A DNA stretch of 64,000 nucleotides, from NCBI RefSeq assembly GCF_000174195.1, contig NZ_ACFY01000086.1:1-64000 (forward strand), in the 5' to 3' direction. This DNA is from Roseburia inulinivorans DSM 16841. GTDB lineage: Bacteria > Bacillota > Clostridia > Lachnospirales > Lachnospiraceae. Position numbers and translations under genes: made by a program. The notes under the pieces were generated by a model. The model was not told the origin of the DNA and did no database searches. It was given only the letters and a program-made list of their open reading frames with translations. Shown in pieces: positions 15,378-25,028 of the stretch (position 1 is the stretch's first letter; each line of letters opens with the position of its first letter).

Positions 15378-16988
15378 ATGAACCAATATACCGTTTTACT
15401 TGTAGATGATGAGGAAGAAGTGTTTCAGGTCATCATGAAAAAACTCGATTGGGAGAGCATGGGATTTTCCATTGCAGGCTATGCCAGAAATGGTGTGGAG
15501 GCGTTGGAAATGGCGGAGGAACTGCAGCCGGATGTGGTCATGACAGATATCAAGATGCCATATATGGACGGGCTTACACTCTGCAAAAAGCTCAAAGAAC
15601 TCTACCAGAAAGTGAAAGTGATCATTTTCTCCGGCTTTGATGAATTTGAGTATGCGAAAGAGGCAATTAAAATTGAGGCCGAGGAGTATATTTTAAAACC
15701 GATCAATTCCAATGAACTGCGGGAAGTGTTTGAGCGGATCAAGGTCAACCTCGATAAAGAGCTGGACGAAAAAAGAAATATCGACAAACTGCGGGAATAT
15801 TATATGGAAAGTCTTCCTGTTTTACAGGAGAATTTTTATACTTCGCTGATTGAAGGAAGAATCCCGGAGTCACAGATTGAAAAGTATGTGCAAAACTATC
15901 AGATCAACCTGACAGGACCATACTATGTGGTCACTGTTTTACATATCAGTACAACGAATCCGGAAAATGTGCCAATTGATCCATTTTTACTCACTGTCTC
16001 TGTGAAAAAACTTGCGGAGGAACAGTTGACCGAAAAATGGAATTGCAGGACGGTGACCTATCTTGGAGATATCCTTGTGATCGCACAGCTTTCCGATGTG
16101 GACAGCGTCACACATTTTACCGATGATATGGATCGGTTCTGCAAAATGGCAAAGCGTGTCTGCAAGGCGACTGTCACCGCGGGAATCGGTCATGTGTGCA
16201 ATCAGCTTTCGCAGCTTTCACTCTCTTATCACGGTGCAAAGAATGCAACCTCTTATCGTGTTTTATATGGAAATACAAGAGCCATCAATATCGCAGAGAT
16301 GGATCCACAGGAGAGCGTGGATGAACACTGGGAGGAAGCTTACATCGAGAAAATTTTAAAGAAAGTCAAGATGGGCGAGCAGGAGCCGTTGGAGGAAGCA
16401 ATTGCAGAGTTTACGGGGCAGATGGCAAAGACGAGAATGTCTCTGCAGAACTACCGGATTCTTGTCATGGAACTGATTGCAGAAATTTTCCGGTTTGGAA
16501 GCAATAACCAGATTAACATGGACGAAGTGTTTGGCAACAACAGCGATTTATATAATCAGGCATTACAGTTGGAATCCACAGATGCGCTTGGTGCATGGCT
16601 GAAGGAAAACTGTATGAAGATGCAGCGCCAGGTGACAAATGAACGTCAGGACACCACAAAATCTTTTGTGACAAGAGCAGTAGAGTATGTGAAGGAGCAT
16701 TATGCAGATCAGGAGTTGAGTATTGAGACGATATGCAGTTATCTGAATGTGAGTGCAGCATATTTTTCCACTGTTTTTAAGAAGGAAACCGGAAAAACAT
16801 TTATCAATTATCTCACGGACTATCGCATGGAGCAGGCAGTGGATCTGCTTTTGACGAAAGACGAGAAAACTTATATTATTGCAGAAAAAGTTGGATATTC
16901 TGATCCGAACTATTTCAGCTATGTGTTTAAAAAACAATTTGGAATGTCACCATCAAAATATAAGGCAGGTAAGTTGGGCGAAAAGTGA
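15378..16988 (+). CDS. YesN-type response regulator with AraC DNA-binding domain
   Basis: A 536-residue regulator. The receiver domain occupies residues 1 to about 120, with acidic DDE at 10-12, phosphoacceptor Asp57 in VMTDIKMPYMDG and the conserved Lys in ILKPI. A long middle region (about 130-420) of the YesN type follows. The AraC-family double helix-turn-helix is C-terminal (about 430-533; SIETICSYLNVSAAYFSTVF and the second half GYSDPNYFSYVFKK). It overlaps the sensor kinase start by four bases, so the pair is co-translated. The likely target is the weak, hairpin-bearing mglB promoter. Confidence 0.94.
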   Translation: MNQYTVLLVDDEEEVFQVIMKKLDWESMGFSIAGYARNGVEALEMAEELQPDVVMTDIKMPYMDGLTLCKKLKELYQKVKVIIFSGFDEFEYAKEAIKIEAEEYILKPINSNELREVFERIKVNLDKELDEKRNIDKLREYYMESLPVLQENFYTSLIEGRIPESQIEKYVQNYQINLTGPYYVVTVLHISTTNPENVPIDPFLLTVSVKKLAEEQLTEKWNCRTVTYLGDILVIAQLSDVDSVTHFTDDMDRFCKMAKRVCKATVTAGIGHVCNQLSQLSLSYHGAKNATSYRVLYGNTRAINIAEMDPQESVDEHWEEAYIEKILKKVKMGEQEPLEEAIAEFTGQMAKTRMSLQNYRILVMELIAEIFRFGSNNQINMDEVFGNNSDLYNQALQLESTDALGAWLKENCMKMQRQVTNERQDTTKSFVTRAVEYVKEHYADQELSIETICSYLNVSAAYFSTVFKKETGKTFINYLTDYRMEQAVDLLLTKDEKTYIIAEKVGYSDPNYFSYVFKKQFGMSPSKYKAGKLGEK

Positions 16989-18850
16989 AAACAATAGAAA
17001 AATTTTACCGGAAAATAGCGGAATACCTTGCAAAACGTGTCAAACCCCAGACGATACAGTTTACGATATCGGTTTCATTTACGATTGTCTCTGTATGCAG
17101 TATGGGGATTCTTGGCGTGACACTTTATAATCGTTTTGTCAATCGAATGGAGGACATGACAATCGAAAGCTCGGAGCAGCTTTTGAATCAGACTGCCATC
17201 AATCTGGAAACGTATCTTAGAAACATGCGGCGCATTTCGGATGCGATGTACTATAGTGTCATTAAGGATAAGGATCTTGCAGTGGATTCTGTGGATGAGG
17301 AGATGAACCTTTTATATGAGGCGAATAAAGACAACCTGATCAGTATCGCATGTTATACGAACGATGGTAAACTGGTTGCAGCAGCACCGGTCACCAATGA
17401 GAAGGATAATTCGGACATTGTCGATCAGGAGTGGTTTGTCAATGCGGTGGATCAGATGGAAAACCTGCATTTTTCCACTCCACATGTACAGAATCTGTTT
17501 GATAATGCAGCTTACCGCTATTACTGGGTTGTTTCCTTAAGCCGTGCAGTGGAACTGACAAGCAACGGAAATTCTACGCTGGGTGTTTTGCTGGTTGATA
17601 TGAACTACAGCAGCATTGAGCAGCTTTTTAATAAGGCAAATACAGATAATTCATCGGAATATGTCTATCTGATGGACAGCGATGGTGAGATTATCTATCA
17701 TCCGAAGCAGAAACTGATTTACACGAATCTTTATGAGGAAAATAATCTTGAGGCGGTTCATTATGATGACGGTTCCCATCAGGAGATTTTTCAGGGTGAA
17801 AAGAGACTTATCACCGTCAAGACGGTCAGCTATACCGGTTGGAAAATTGTGAGCGTTGTGCCAATGAGCGCCTTTAATATGGGACTTTACGGTACGCGAA
17901 TGTTTGTGATTATGTTGATGGCGTTGTCGATGCTGCTGATTATTATCATCAATCAGCTTGTGTCTGCAAGAATCGCAAAACCATTACAGCGTCTGAATGA
18001 ATCCGTCAAAGAATGGGAAGCGGGAAATCTGAATCCTACTATATATGTAGGCGGATCGTTGGAAGTAGAACATCTGGGAAAGACGTTGCGCTCTACGGTA
18101 GAACAGATTAACCAGTTGATGCATGATATTTTGTATGAACAGGAAGAAAAAAGAAAAAGTGAACTGGATGCATTGCAGTCACAGATCAATCCACACTTTT
18201 TGTATAATACACTGGATTCTATTGTATGGATGATCGAGGGCGAACGCTACGAGGATGCGGTCTTTATGATCACGCAGCTTGCGAGTCTGTTCCGTATCAG
18301 TCTAAGCCGCGGAAAAACGATCATCAGCGTTGAAGATGAGATCAAACACGCAAAGAATTACATGAATATCCAGAAAATTCGTTATAAAAACAGCTTTGCA
18401 ATTGATTTTTCCATAGAGGAGGAAATTTTGCACTGCTGTACGGTAAAACTCGTGGTGCAGCCGCTGTTGGAAAATGCGATTTATTATGGCGTGGAAGGAA
18501 TGGACGGTGAAGGCGAGATCCATGTAAAAGGTTACCGGAAAGAGGACGATATTTATATAGAAGTCAGCGATAACGGACTTGGTATGCCGCAGGATATGGT
18601 GGAACAGCTTTTGACCGACAATAACCGTGTGAGAAAGCATGGTTCCGGTGTGGGTGTGATCAATGTACATAATCGTATCCGTCTGCGGTTTGGCAAGCCA
18701 TATGGCCTTGAAATCGAGAGTATGCCGGATGAGGGAACCACCATTCGTATCCATTTGCCGTATATTCCATATGAACCGGAAAAACTGGAACTGCTGGAAA
18801 ACGGAAAGATGCAGGAACTGAAAGGGGGAAAGAGCAATGAAGAAAAATAG
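16985..18850 (+). CDS. YesM-type sensor histidine kinase
   Basis: A 621-residue membrane kinase. TM1 lies at about residues 25-46, an extracellular Cache-like sensor at about 50-300, and TM2 at about 306-330. The HAMP linker follows (RIAKPLQRLNESVKEWEAG), then the His_kinase block with phosphoacceptor in SQINPHFLYNTLDSI at about 398, and a GHKL ATPase (LLENAIYYGV, DNGLGMP, GSGVGVINVHNRI). The GTG start overlaps the regulator stop, and its own end overlaps the next binding-protein gene. Sensing may be direct or through the binding proteins encoded downstream. Confidence 0.94.
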   Translation: MKTIEKFYRKIAEYLAKRVKPQTIQFTISVSFTIVSVCSMGILGVTLYNRFVNRMEDMTIESSEQLLNQTAINLETYLRNMRRISDAMYYSVIKDKDLAVDSVDEEMNLLYEANKDNLISIACYTNDGKLVAAAPVTNEKDNSDIVDQEWFVNAVDQMENLHFSTPHVQNLFDNAAYRYYWVVSLSRAVELTSNGNSTLGVLLVDMNYSSIEQLFNKANTDNSSEYVYLMDSDGEIIYHPKQKLIYTNLYEENNLEAVHYDDGSHQEIFQGEKRLITVKTVSYTGWKIVSVVPMSAFNMGLYGTRMFVIMLMALSMLLIIIINQLVSARIAKPLQRLNESVKEWEAGNLNPTIYVGGSLEVEHLGKTLRSTVEQINQLMHDILYEQEEKRKSELDALQSQINPHFLYNTLDSIVWMIEGERYEDAVFMITQLASLFRISLSRGKTIISVEDEIKHAKNYMNIQKIRYKNSFAIDFSIEEEILHCCTVKLVVQPLLENAIYYGVEGMDGEGEIHVKGYRKEDDIYIEVSDNGLGMPQDMVEQLLTDNNRVRKHGSGVGVINVHNRIRLRFGKPYGLEIESMPDEGTTIRIHLPYIPYEPEKLELLENGKMQELKGGKSNEEK

Positions 18851-19814
18851 GATTTATTTTGGATTGCTCATTCTTGCCCTGGTAGTGACGATTGTCTGGA
18901 CATCCGCTGGCATGCTTGGAGTGAATAAAGAAGAGAAAAAATACAGTGTGTCTGTGATCGTCAACGACAGCAACAATGACCGCTGGATCGCAATGCGCGA
19001 GGGACTGGAGCAGGCAGCGAAAGATGACGATATTCAGTTAAATTATGTTTCCACCGGTGTCTTTGCGAGTGAAGATGAAGAAAAGGCGCTGATCGAGCGT
19101 GAAGTGGAGAATGGAGCAGATGGAATTATCGTACAGCTTGTCTCAAGTGAGGACACATATGCAGTTTTTGAGAAAATAGATTCTTCTGTAGCGGTGATGT
19201 TATTGGAAACAGATGCGGTGTCGGAGGGAGTTTATTCCGTGACAGCCCCGGATAATCTCTGGATTGGTGAAGCACTGGCACAGACAGTTTTGCAGGATTA
19301 TGGGGATTCTTTATCTGAGAAAAAAATTGGAATTCTCAGCGGAAACCAGAATCAGCTTTCCATGCAGCAGAGGCTTGGCAGCGTGAAAAAGCTGCTGGAG
19401 GATGAGAACATAGAGCCGGTCTGGATTTTATCCGGTCAGGGGGAGAATCTGTCATCGGAACTTGTGACAAAACAGGCAGATGAACCGGTGGATATTCTGA
19501 TCACATTGGGAAATGCGGAGACAGAAACAGCAGTGGATTATCTGCAGGCGGATACCAGTTATAAACGACAGTTTATGATTTATGGGGAAGGGTGTTCGGA
19601 TAAAACGGTATATTATCTGGACAAAGGCATAATTAAGTCGCTTGTAGTACCAAATGAATTTAACATGGGATACCAGAGCGTACATACGATTGCGGAACAA
19701 ATCAAATACAAGTTTTCCAGTGCTGAAAGCACAACGGTGGAAAGTCTTGTGATCAATAGACAGAATCTGTATGATGAGGAGAATCAGAAGATTTTATTCC
19801 CAATTGTACAGTAA
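18837..19814 (+). CDS. sugar-binding protein of the sensory operon, membrane-anchored
   Basis: A 325-residue type-1 periplasmic binding protein. A single N-terminal hydrophobic helix (residues about 6-27) lacks a lipobox cysteine, so it is probably an uncleaved anchor. The ligand-binding fold follows (VSVIVNDSNNDRWIAMREGL, ADGIIVQLVSSEDTY, KKIGILSGNQNQLSMQQRL). The start overlaps the kinase gene by 14 bases with AAAGGGGGAAAGAGC in front. Tight coupling to a kinase and not to a permease suggests it presents sugar to the sensor, as in the XylFII-LytS type systems (inference). Confidence 0.85.
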   Translation: MKKNRIYFGLLILALVVTIVWTSAGMLGVNKEEKKYSVSVIVNDSNNDRWIAMREGLEQAAKDDDIQLNYVSTGVFASEDEEKALIEREVENGADGIIVQLVSSEDTYAVFEKIDSSVAVMLLETDAVSEGVYSVTAPDNLWIGEALAQTVLQDYGDSLSEKKIGILSGNQNQLSMQQRLGSVKKLLEDENIEPVWILSGQGENLSSELVTKQADEPVDILITLGNAETETAVDYLQADTSYKRQFMIYGEGCSDKTVYYLDKGIIKSLVVPNEFNMGYQSVHTIAEQIKYKFSSAESTTVESLVINRQNLYDEENQKILFPIVQ

Positions 19815-19867
19815 ATCAGGAGAATCATGGTATAGGGAAAACAGGAAGAAGGAGAGAAAGGTACAGC

Positions 19868-20911
19868 ATGAGAAGTGCAAAACAGAGAATTTCAAGTGCG
19901 TTGATTCTGGCAGTGGGCGCATCAATGCTTATGGGATGTGAACTGCCAGAGAGAAATACACAGGTGAAAAGTATCAAGATCGGTGTGACACTCTATGACC
20001 AGTATGATGCGTTTCTTTCTGAGCTGATGGAAGATTTTAACACCTATGCAGCAGCGAAGGAAGAGGAGACAGGAATCGCCATTAATGTGGAAGTCTATAA
20101 TGCGTCACAGAGTCAGACGACACAGAACAATCAGGTGGAAGCTATGGCACAGGATGGATGCGACATTATCTGTGTGAACTTAGTGGATCGTACAGATCCT
20201 ACAACGGTCATTGATCTCGCAGAGAAAAATGATATCCCTGTCATTTTCTTCAACCGTGAGCTGGTGGAAGAGGATTTAGAGCGCTGGGATAAACTGTATT
20301 ATGTGGGGGCGAAGGCATTTGAATCTGGAATGATGGAAGGACAGATTGCCGCAGCGGCTTTTTTACAGGATCCATCGGTCGACAGAAATCAGGATGGAGT
20401 CTACCAGTATGTTGTGCTTGAGGGGGAGCCGGGGCATCAGGATGCAATAGTCCGCACGGAATACTCGGTGAATACGATTGTTTCCAGCGGGATTGAGGTG
20501 GAAAAACTGGGTTATGCCATTGCTAACTGGAACCGTGCACAGGCACAGAATAAAATGACACAGCTTTTGAGCCAGAATGGCAATAAAATAGAGTTAGTGA
20601 TCGCAAACAATGACGATATGGCAGTGGGGGCGATCGATGCATTGAAGGCCTCAGACCTAAGCCGGGAGGAATGGCCGGTAGTAGTCGGAATTGACGGCAC
20701 CAATGTTGGACTTGAGGCAGTGAAGAATGGCGAGATGGTCGGTACCGTCTATAATGACAAAGAAGGACAGGCAAAGGGGATGTTGGAACTTTCTTTTGCA
20801 CTTGCCACGGGCGGAAATCTGGAGGATCTGAATCTGGAGGATGGAAAATACATAAGAATGCCTTATGCAAAAGTCGGACCGGATGATGTGGATGAATATT
20901 TGGACAGATAA
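19868..20911 (+). CDS. MglB-like sugar-binding lipoprotein (second copy)
   Basis: A 347-residue lipoprotein with lipobox LMGC (cysteine 24). It is a close relative of the mglB product: VNLVDRTDPTTVIDLAEK, DIPVIFFNRELVEEDLERWD, DRNQDGVYQYVVLEGEPG and ELVIANNDDMAVGAIDALK align by eye with mglB. The calcium-loop segment is modified (DRNQDGVYQ). It is last in the sensory operon and may deliver galactose-type sugars either to the permease or to the sensor kinase. Confidence 0.9.
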   Translation: MRSAKQRISSALILAVGASMLMGCELPERNTQVKSIKIGVTLYDQYDAFLSELMEDFNTYAAAKEEETGIAINVEVYNASQSQTTQNNQVEAMAQDGCDIICVNLVDRTDPTTVIDLAEKNDIPVIFFNRELVEEDLERWDKLYYVGAKAFESGMMEGQIAAAAFLQDPSVDRNQDGVYQYVVLEGEPGHQDAIVRTEYSVNTIVSSGIEVEKLGYAIANWNRAQAQNKMTQLLSQNGNKIELVIANNDDMAVGAIDALKASDLSREEWPVVVGIDGTNVGLEAVKNGEMVGTVYNDKEGQAKGMLELSFALATGGNLEDLNLEDGKYIRMPYAKVGPDDVDEYLDR

Positions 20912-20930
20912 CGTTTCTGGCAGACAGGAA

Positions 20931-22154
20931 ATGAATGGGAGCAAAGATTTGAAGACAATCATTTATTTTAAAGGTGTCTATGACACGCTTGATTTATTTA
21001 CAGATCATTTGATCGAGGCATTTGAATCCATGGGATATGGGACATTTGTGTATCACACTGCAAATGAGGAAGTGAGCAAAAAGATGCTGCTCCGCCTTCT
21101 GGATGAATCACAGGAATTTGCAGTAGTGACATTTAATAACCTCGGATACAATCTTTCTTTTGAACAGTCTGAAGCAGCGGAGGACGAAGAGAAAAAACCG
21201 GAAGAACATAATATATGGAATTATTTTCATATCCCATATATTGACATTCTCATGGATCATCCGTTTCATTATGAGAAACCGCTTTGCAATATGCCGGAAA
21301 CAGCAGTGATCCTCTGCACAGACCGCAATCATGAGAAATATATCCGGCGTTTTTTCAAAAACATCCATCAGACAGATTTCCTTCCACATGCAGGAGTGGA
21401 GCTGGGACATAAGCATAAACCTCTGAATGACCGCAATATCGATGTGCTGTATGCAGGGGCACTTCCAATCTATACGGTCGCAAAGATGATCCCGGATCTT
21501 CATTCCATCCCAGAAGTCGACGGTGAGCATATGATGCAGTCGGTGTTGGGCGAACTGGTGCAGCACCCGGAACAGACGACAGAACAGGCGATAGAAGCAT
21601 ATGTAAAGTCAGTGCGTGGAGATATATCCGATGAGCGTTTACAGGAGATCATTGTAAAAATGCGGTTTCTGGATTCCTACGCGACTTCTTTTTTTCGGGA
21701 GCAGGCGGTGCGTATCCTTGTGGAGAGCGGCATTCATGTGACCGCGTATGGTGTTGGCTGGGATCAGTGCGAATGGAGTGATAATCCGTATCTGACATAT
21801 GGGGGTAAGGTGCTTGCACCGCAGATTCTTCCTCTTATGAACGACTCCAAGATCGTGTTAAATACCATGACCTGGTTTAAAGCAGGTGCGCACGACCGTA
21901 TTTTTAATGGTATGCTTGCAGGTGCGGCGGTAGTGACAGATGATTCCACTTACCTGCGTAGAACCTTTACGGATGGAAAAGAACTTGTGATGTTTTCATT
22001 AAAGGAATTGCAGACACTGCCGGAACGGGTATTTGACTTGTTTGGCCACAGCTCCCACATGCAGGAGCTGGCAGACTGTGGATATCGCGCCGCAAAAGAG
22101 GGACATACGTGGAAAAACAGGGCGGAGTATATCCGCGAGTGCTATTTAGACTGA
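20931..22154 (+). CDS. CgeB-like glycosyltransferase family protein
   Basis: A 407-residue soluble protein with a GT-B-like layout. The N-terminal half contains FKGVYDTLDLFTDHLIEAFE and HIPYIDILMDHPFHYE. The C-terminal glycosyltransferase-like domain (PF13524 type) contains VTAYGVGWDQCEWSDNPYL, NDSKIVLNTMTWFKAGAHDR, GMLAGAAVVTDDSTYL and FTDGKELVMF. Start MNGSKDLKTIIYF lies after GACAGGAA, and the longer frame begins inside the preceding gene. Acceptor and donor are unknown. A related gene follows directly and both point at the FliD-like gene. Confidence 0.8.
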   Translation: MNGSKDLKTIIYFKGVYDTLDLFTDHLIEAFESMGYGTFVYHTANEEVSKKMLLRLLDESQEFAVVTFNNLGYNLSFEQSEAAEDEEKKPEEHNIWNYFHIPYIDILMDHPFHYEKPLCNMPETAVILCTDRNHEKYIRRFFKNIHQTDFLPHAGVELGHKHKPLNDRNIDVLYAGALPIYTVAKMIPDLHSIPEVDGEHMMQSVLGELVQHPEQTTEQAIEAYVKSVRGDISDERLQEIIVKMRFLDSYATSFFREQAVRILVESGIHVTAYGVGWDQCEWSDNPYLTYGGKVLAPQILPLMNDSKIVLNTMTWFKAGAHDRIFNGMLAGAAVVTDDSTYLRRTFTDGKELVMFSLKELQTLPERVFDLFGHSSHMQELADCGYRAAKEGHTWKNRAEYIRECYLD

Positions 22155-22200
22155 AAAAATGCATTCATGCAATAGAGTAAAAATGGAGGAGCGGAGACGA

Positions 22201-23358
22201 ATGCACATTTTAATGTATCGTTGGAAGGCATACAATTACCGGGATATTGAACAGACATTCCGCCTGTTGGGGCATACGGTGGACAATATAGAGCAGGAAC
22301 TTGGGAATTATGACATTGATCCTGAGTTTGAGGCGGAAATCGAAGCGCTGATGGAAAAAAATCATTATGATATGGTGTTTACGGTCAATTATTTTGCGCT
22401 GATTTCAAATACCTGCCAGAAAATGGGTGTGAAATATGTGTCATGGACGTGTGACAATCCACTGATCAGCATGTATCATGTCTCTGTTTTTAACGACTGC
22501 AACTACATTTTTACATTTGATAAAACAAACTATCTGGAATTTAAAGAGATGGGAGTAAAACATATCTGGTATCTTCCACTTGCAGTGGATGCTGACCGGA
22601 TCGACACGATTTTACAGAAATCAGAGGACAGCATAAAATACAGCGGTGACATTGCATTCGTGGGAAGCCTTTATGAGAGGAATTCCTACGACAGGATCAA
22701 GCCTACGCTGCCGGAATATCTGAGGGGCTACTTTGATGCGGTGATGGAGGCACAGCTTAACATCAGTGGTGCAAATATCGTGGAACCAATGCTCACAACG
22801 GATATTTTAGAACAACTGCAACAGCATTTTTCGCTGGAAAAGTCGGAGGGTTCTTTCTCAGACCTCGGACTGATCTTTCAGACGACGGTGCTTGGGTTTA
22901 AAATCGCAGAGATTGAGAGACGGCGCGCGCTGATCGAACTGTCAAAACATTTCCGTGTGAATGTGTACAGTAACAGTAATGTCTCAGACCTTGTGCGGGT
23001 GCAGTACTGTGGTTCTGTCGATTATTGGAGCGAGATGCCAAAAGTGTTCCGCGAGTCGAAAATTAACCTGAACTTCACGATCCCCAATATTAAAAGCGGG
23101 ATTCCGCTTCGCATGTGGGATGTACTGGGGGCAGGAGGATTTCTGATGACGAATTATCAGGCGGAGATCCCTCTTTATTTTAAAGAAGGGGAAGACCTGA
23201 TATGTTTTGACGGTGTGGAAGATCTGGCGGAGAAAGCCGGCTATTATCTGGAACATGAGAAGGAGCGGAGGGAGATTGCCCATAACGGCTATGAGAAAGT
23301 GAAACAACATCATTCTTATGTAAACCGTATAGAGACAATTTTAGAGACGATCGCATAA
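22201..23358 (+). CDS. CgeB-like glycosyltransferase family protein (second gene)
   Basis: A 385-residue protein of the same general class as its neighbour. It begins MHILMYRWKAYNYRDIEQTF, then MVFTVNYFALISNTC, VSWTCDNPLISMYH, IAFVGSLYERNSYD, and the C-terminal PF13524-type block SKINLNFTIPNIKSGIPLRM with WDVLGAGGFLMTNYQAEIPLYF. The ATG at 22201 has GGAGGAGCGGAGACGA upstream; an earlier ATG at 22159 has none. The gene ends in a terminator shared with the convergent FliD-like gene. Modification of flagellar proteins is an attractive but untested idea. Confidence 0.8.
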   Translation: MHILMYRWKAYNYRDIEQTFRLLGHTVDNIEQELGNYDIDPEFEAEIEALMEKNHYDMVFTVNYFALISNTCQKMGVKYVSWTCDNPLISMYHVSVFNDCNYIFTFDKTNYLEFKEMGVKHIWYLPLAVDADRIDTILQKSEDSIKYSGDIAFVGSLYERNSYDRIKPTLPEYLRGYFDAVMEAQLNISGANIVEPMLTTDILEQLQQHFSLEKSEGSFSDLGLIFQTTVLGFKIAEIERRRALIELSKHFRVNVYSNSNVSDLVRVQYCGSVDYWSEMPKVFRESKINLNFTIPNIKSGIPLRMWDVLGAGGFLMTNYQAEIPLYFKEGEDLICFDGVEDLAEKAGYYLEHEKERREIAHNGYEKVKQHHSYVNRIETILETIA

Positions 23359-23402
23359 AAAAGACTGTTGCATGAAAGCTGATTCATGTGACAGTCTTTT
23401 TA
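23357..23402. terminator. bidirectional terminator
   Basis: AAAAAAGACTGT with CATGAA pairs with TTCATG and ACAGTCTTTTT around a six-base loop. It lies between the convergent glycosyltransferase and FliD-like genes and can serve both. Confidence 0.85.
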
Positions 23403-24692
23403 ACAATAGCGGTCTAACATCATTCCGGAGTAGATCGAAGTGATATATGGTGTCGCAAAATTATGTCCGGGGTTCTTGTAGGCTACAATAATTTTGTTCA
23501 CGTAATTCATCGGGTCAATAGACGCCTCTGCTGCTTTGCTGTTTAATGTGTCCTTAAATTGATTCAGGATCGCAAAATTATCCTGCGCATCTTCTGCAGT
23601 TGCGGCATCATACAGAAGACTGCGGTCAATATGCAGATAATTATCGGCGTCTAATTCCAATCCCATCGCTTCTAATTCATGGCGGTAGTCTTTTGCAACA
23701 CTGCTCATGTCAGAGACGAGCTTATTAGGACGCTGGGCATCAGAATACGAATGACCGATCCTGATCACTTCGTTATAAGCATTGGCGAGTCTGCTGACAT
23801 TGTCCGCAACGGCATCGGCATCTGTCTTGAAATCGATCGTTGCCGCTGAGCCATCCTTGCTGATTCCGTTTAATGTCAGATTAAACTGGTTATTTACCAT
23901 AAATGAATTCGAGTAGGAGGAATGTTCTTTCCCATTTAAAACAAAAGAAGAATTCCCGGCTTTCTGCGCGATCTGATTGATTCCTAAAAGCTTCATAGCG
24001 TGCATGGAGGAGGGACTTGCATCCGGCAGGATCTGGAACAGATAGTCTTCATCATCTGCAATGCCGGTCTGGCTGGAGGAGAGCACAAGTGCATTATCTC
24101 CTTTGCCGTTCTGGACCATGGAGGCATTGATGCCGATTTTCGAGTGGTTGATCAACTGCATCAGTTTTTGCTGGACATCTGCATTGGAATCCTTACGGTC
24201 GACAGAAAACTGAAATTCATAAGAATTCGTATTCGTGTTCAGGTCAAAGGAATAAATGCCGGGTGTAAACTGATAACGATCCGGCTGAAGGTAATTTCCA
24301 CGGTTAATCTGTTCTGCTGCTAACTGCTTTACTGCTATATGAAAGGTAGTTGTATCCGGAGTGTCGTCGTTTCCAATGTATTCTGCGGTTACGACATCTT
24401 CGTCCGAAGACTGGGCGATCTTTTTGGAAAAAGCTTTTTCAATGCCCTGGCCGCTGCTTGAAAGTGAAGCTGCGATATGCTGGATGTCTCCGACACTTTC
24501 CTTGATATCAATCGCATATTTTTTCGCTTCCCCAAGGTTTTTGATCTTGTACAGAGGGGATTCTTTATTTGTTTTTACAATTTTATTATAGGTGTCACGC
24601 AACTGGCTTTTCTTGTGCGTGTCATAGCGCGATACAGTCGAATTGCCATAGGTACTCAGATAGTACTGGTAGGCGCTGTCAATGGCTGCCAT
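23400..24692 (-). CDS. FliD-like flagellar filament cap protein
   Basis: A 430-residue protein without a signal peptide. Residues about 85-200 have the FliD beta-domain pattern (VTAEYIGNDDTPDTTTFHIA, VKQLAAEQINRGNYL, SFDLNTNTNSYEFQFSVDRK). The C-terminal third has helical capping-type sequence (VADNVSRLANAYNEVIRIG, YRHELEAMGLELDADNYLHI). It is shorter and more divergent than typical FliD (450-700), so it may be a lineage-specific cap or a FliD paralogue. A well-matched sigma-28 promoter upstream supports membership of the flagellar regulon. GGAGGGG lies ten bases before the ATG. Confidence 0.7.
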   Translation of the reverse strand: MAAIDSAYQYYLSTYGNSTVSRYDTHKKSQLRDTYNKIVKTNKESPLYKIKNLGEAKKYAIDIKESVGDIQHIAASLSSSGQGIEKAFSKKIAQSSDEDVVTAEYIGNDDTPDTTTFHIAVKQLAAEQINRGNYLQPDRYQFTPGIYSFDLNTNTNSYEFQFSVDRKDSNADVQQKLMQLINHSKIGINASMVQNGKGDNALVLSSSQTGIADDEDYLFQILPDASPSSMHAMKLLGINQIAQKAGNSSFVLNGKEHSSYSNSFMVNNQFNLTLNGISKDGSAATIDFKTDADAVADNVSRLANAYNEVIRIGHSYSDAQRPNKLVSDMSSVAKDYRHELEAMGLELDADNYLHIDRSLLYDAATAEDAQDNFAILNQFKDTLNSKAAEASIDPMNYVNKIIVAYKNPGHNFATPYITSIYSGMMLDRYC

Positions 24693-24803
24693 AGATGTTC
24701 CCCTCCTTTCTTCCTTGAAATCATAATGCAGTACTTTCTTAATATAATAAGAAGTAATTCGTTATGCGGGGATGAAAATCCGTTTCATTAGATTACAGAA
24801 TAT

Positions 24804-24831
24804 ATATCGGTAGTTCTACAAAAAATATTTA
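24804..24831 (-). promoter_or_regulatory. sigma-28 promoter of the FliD-like gene
   Basis: Read on the minus strand: TAAA (24831-24828), 16-base spacer, ACCGATAT (24811-24804), one mismatch from the class-III consensus. The start would be near 24797, about 105 bases before the ATG. Confidence 0.75.
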
Positions 24832-24892
24832 TCTTTTTTTTACATTATCATTGGGAAAGTGGAAAAAAGCAAGAAAAAAACAAAAAAATTTG

Positions 24893-24921
24893 TTGACGAC
24901 AAATATTCTGTGTGCTATATT
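24893..24921 (+). promoter_or_regulatory. promoter of rpmG-secE-nusG-rplKA
   Basis: TTGACG at 24893-24898, 17-base spacer, TATATT at 24916-24921 with an extended -10 TGC. Start near 24928. The leader of about 100 bases to rpmG is T-rich with no obvious regulatory fold. Confidence 0.75.
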
Positions 24922-25028
24922 AGTCTAGCGATGGAAGTAGGTCTTTTTTTTATGCCTTTTTTTAGGTCGGACTTATTTTCGACTAAAAGGTGTAGAAAAA
25001 CACAAAGAATTTAATGGAGGTGGAAGTT

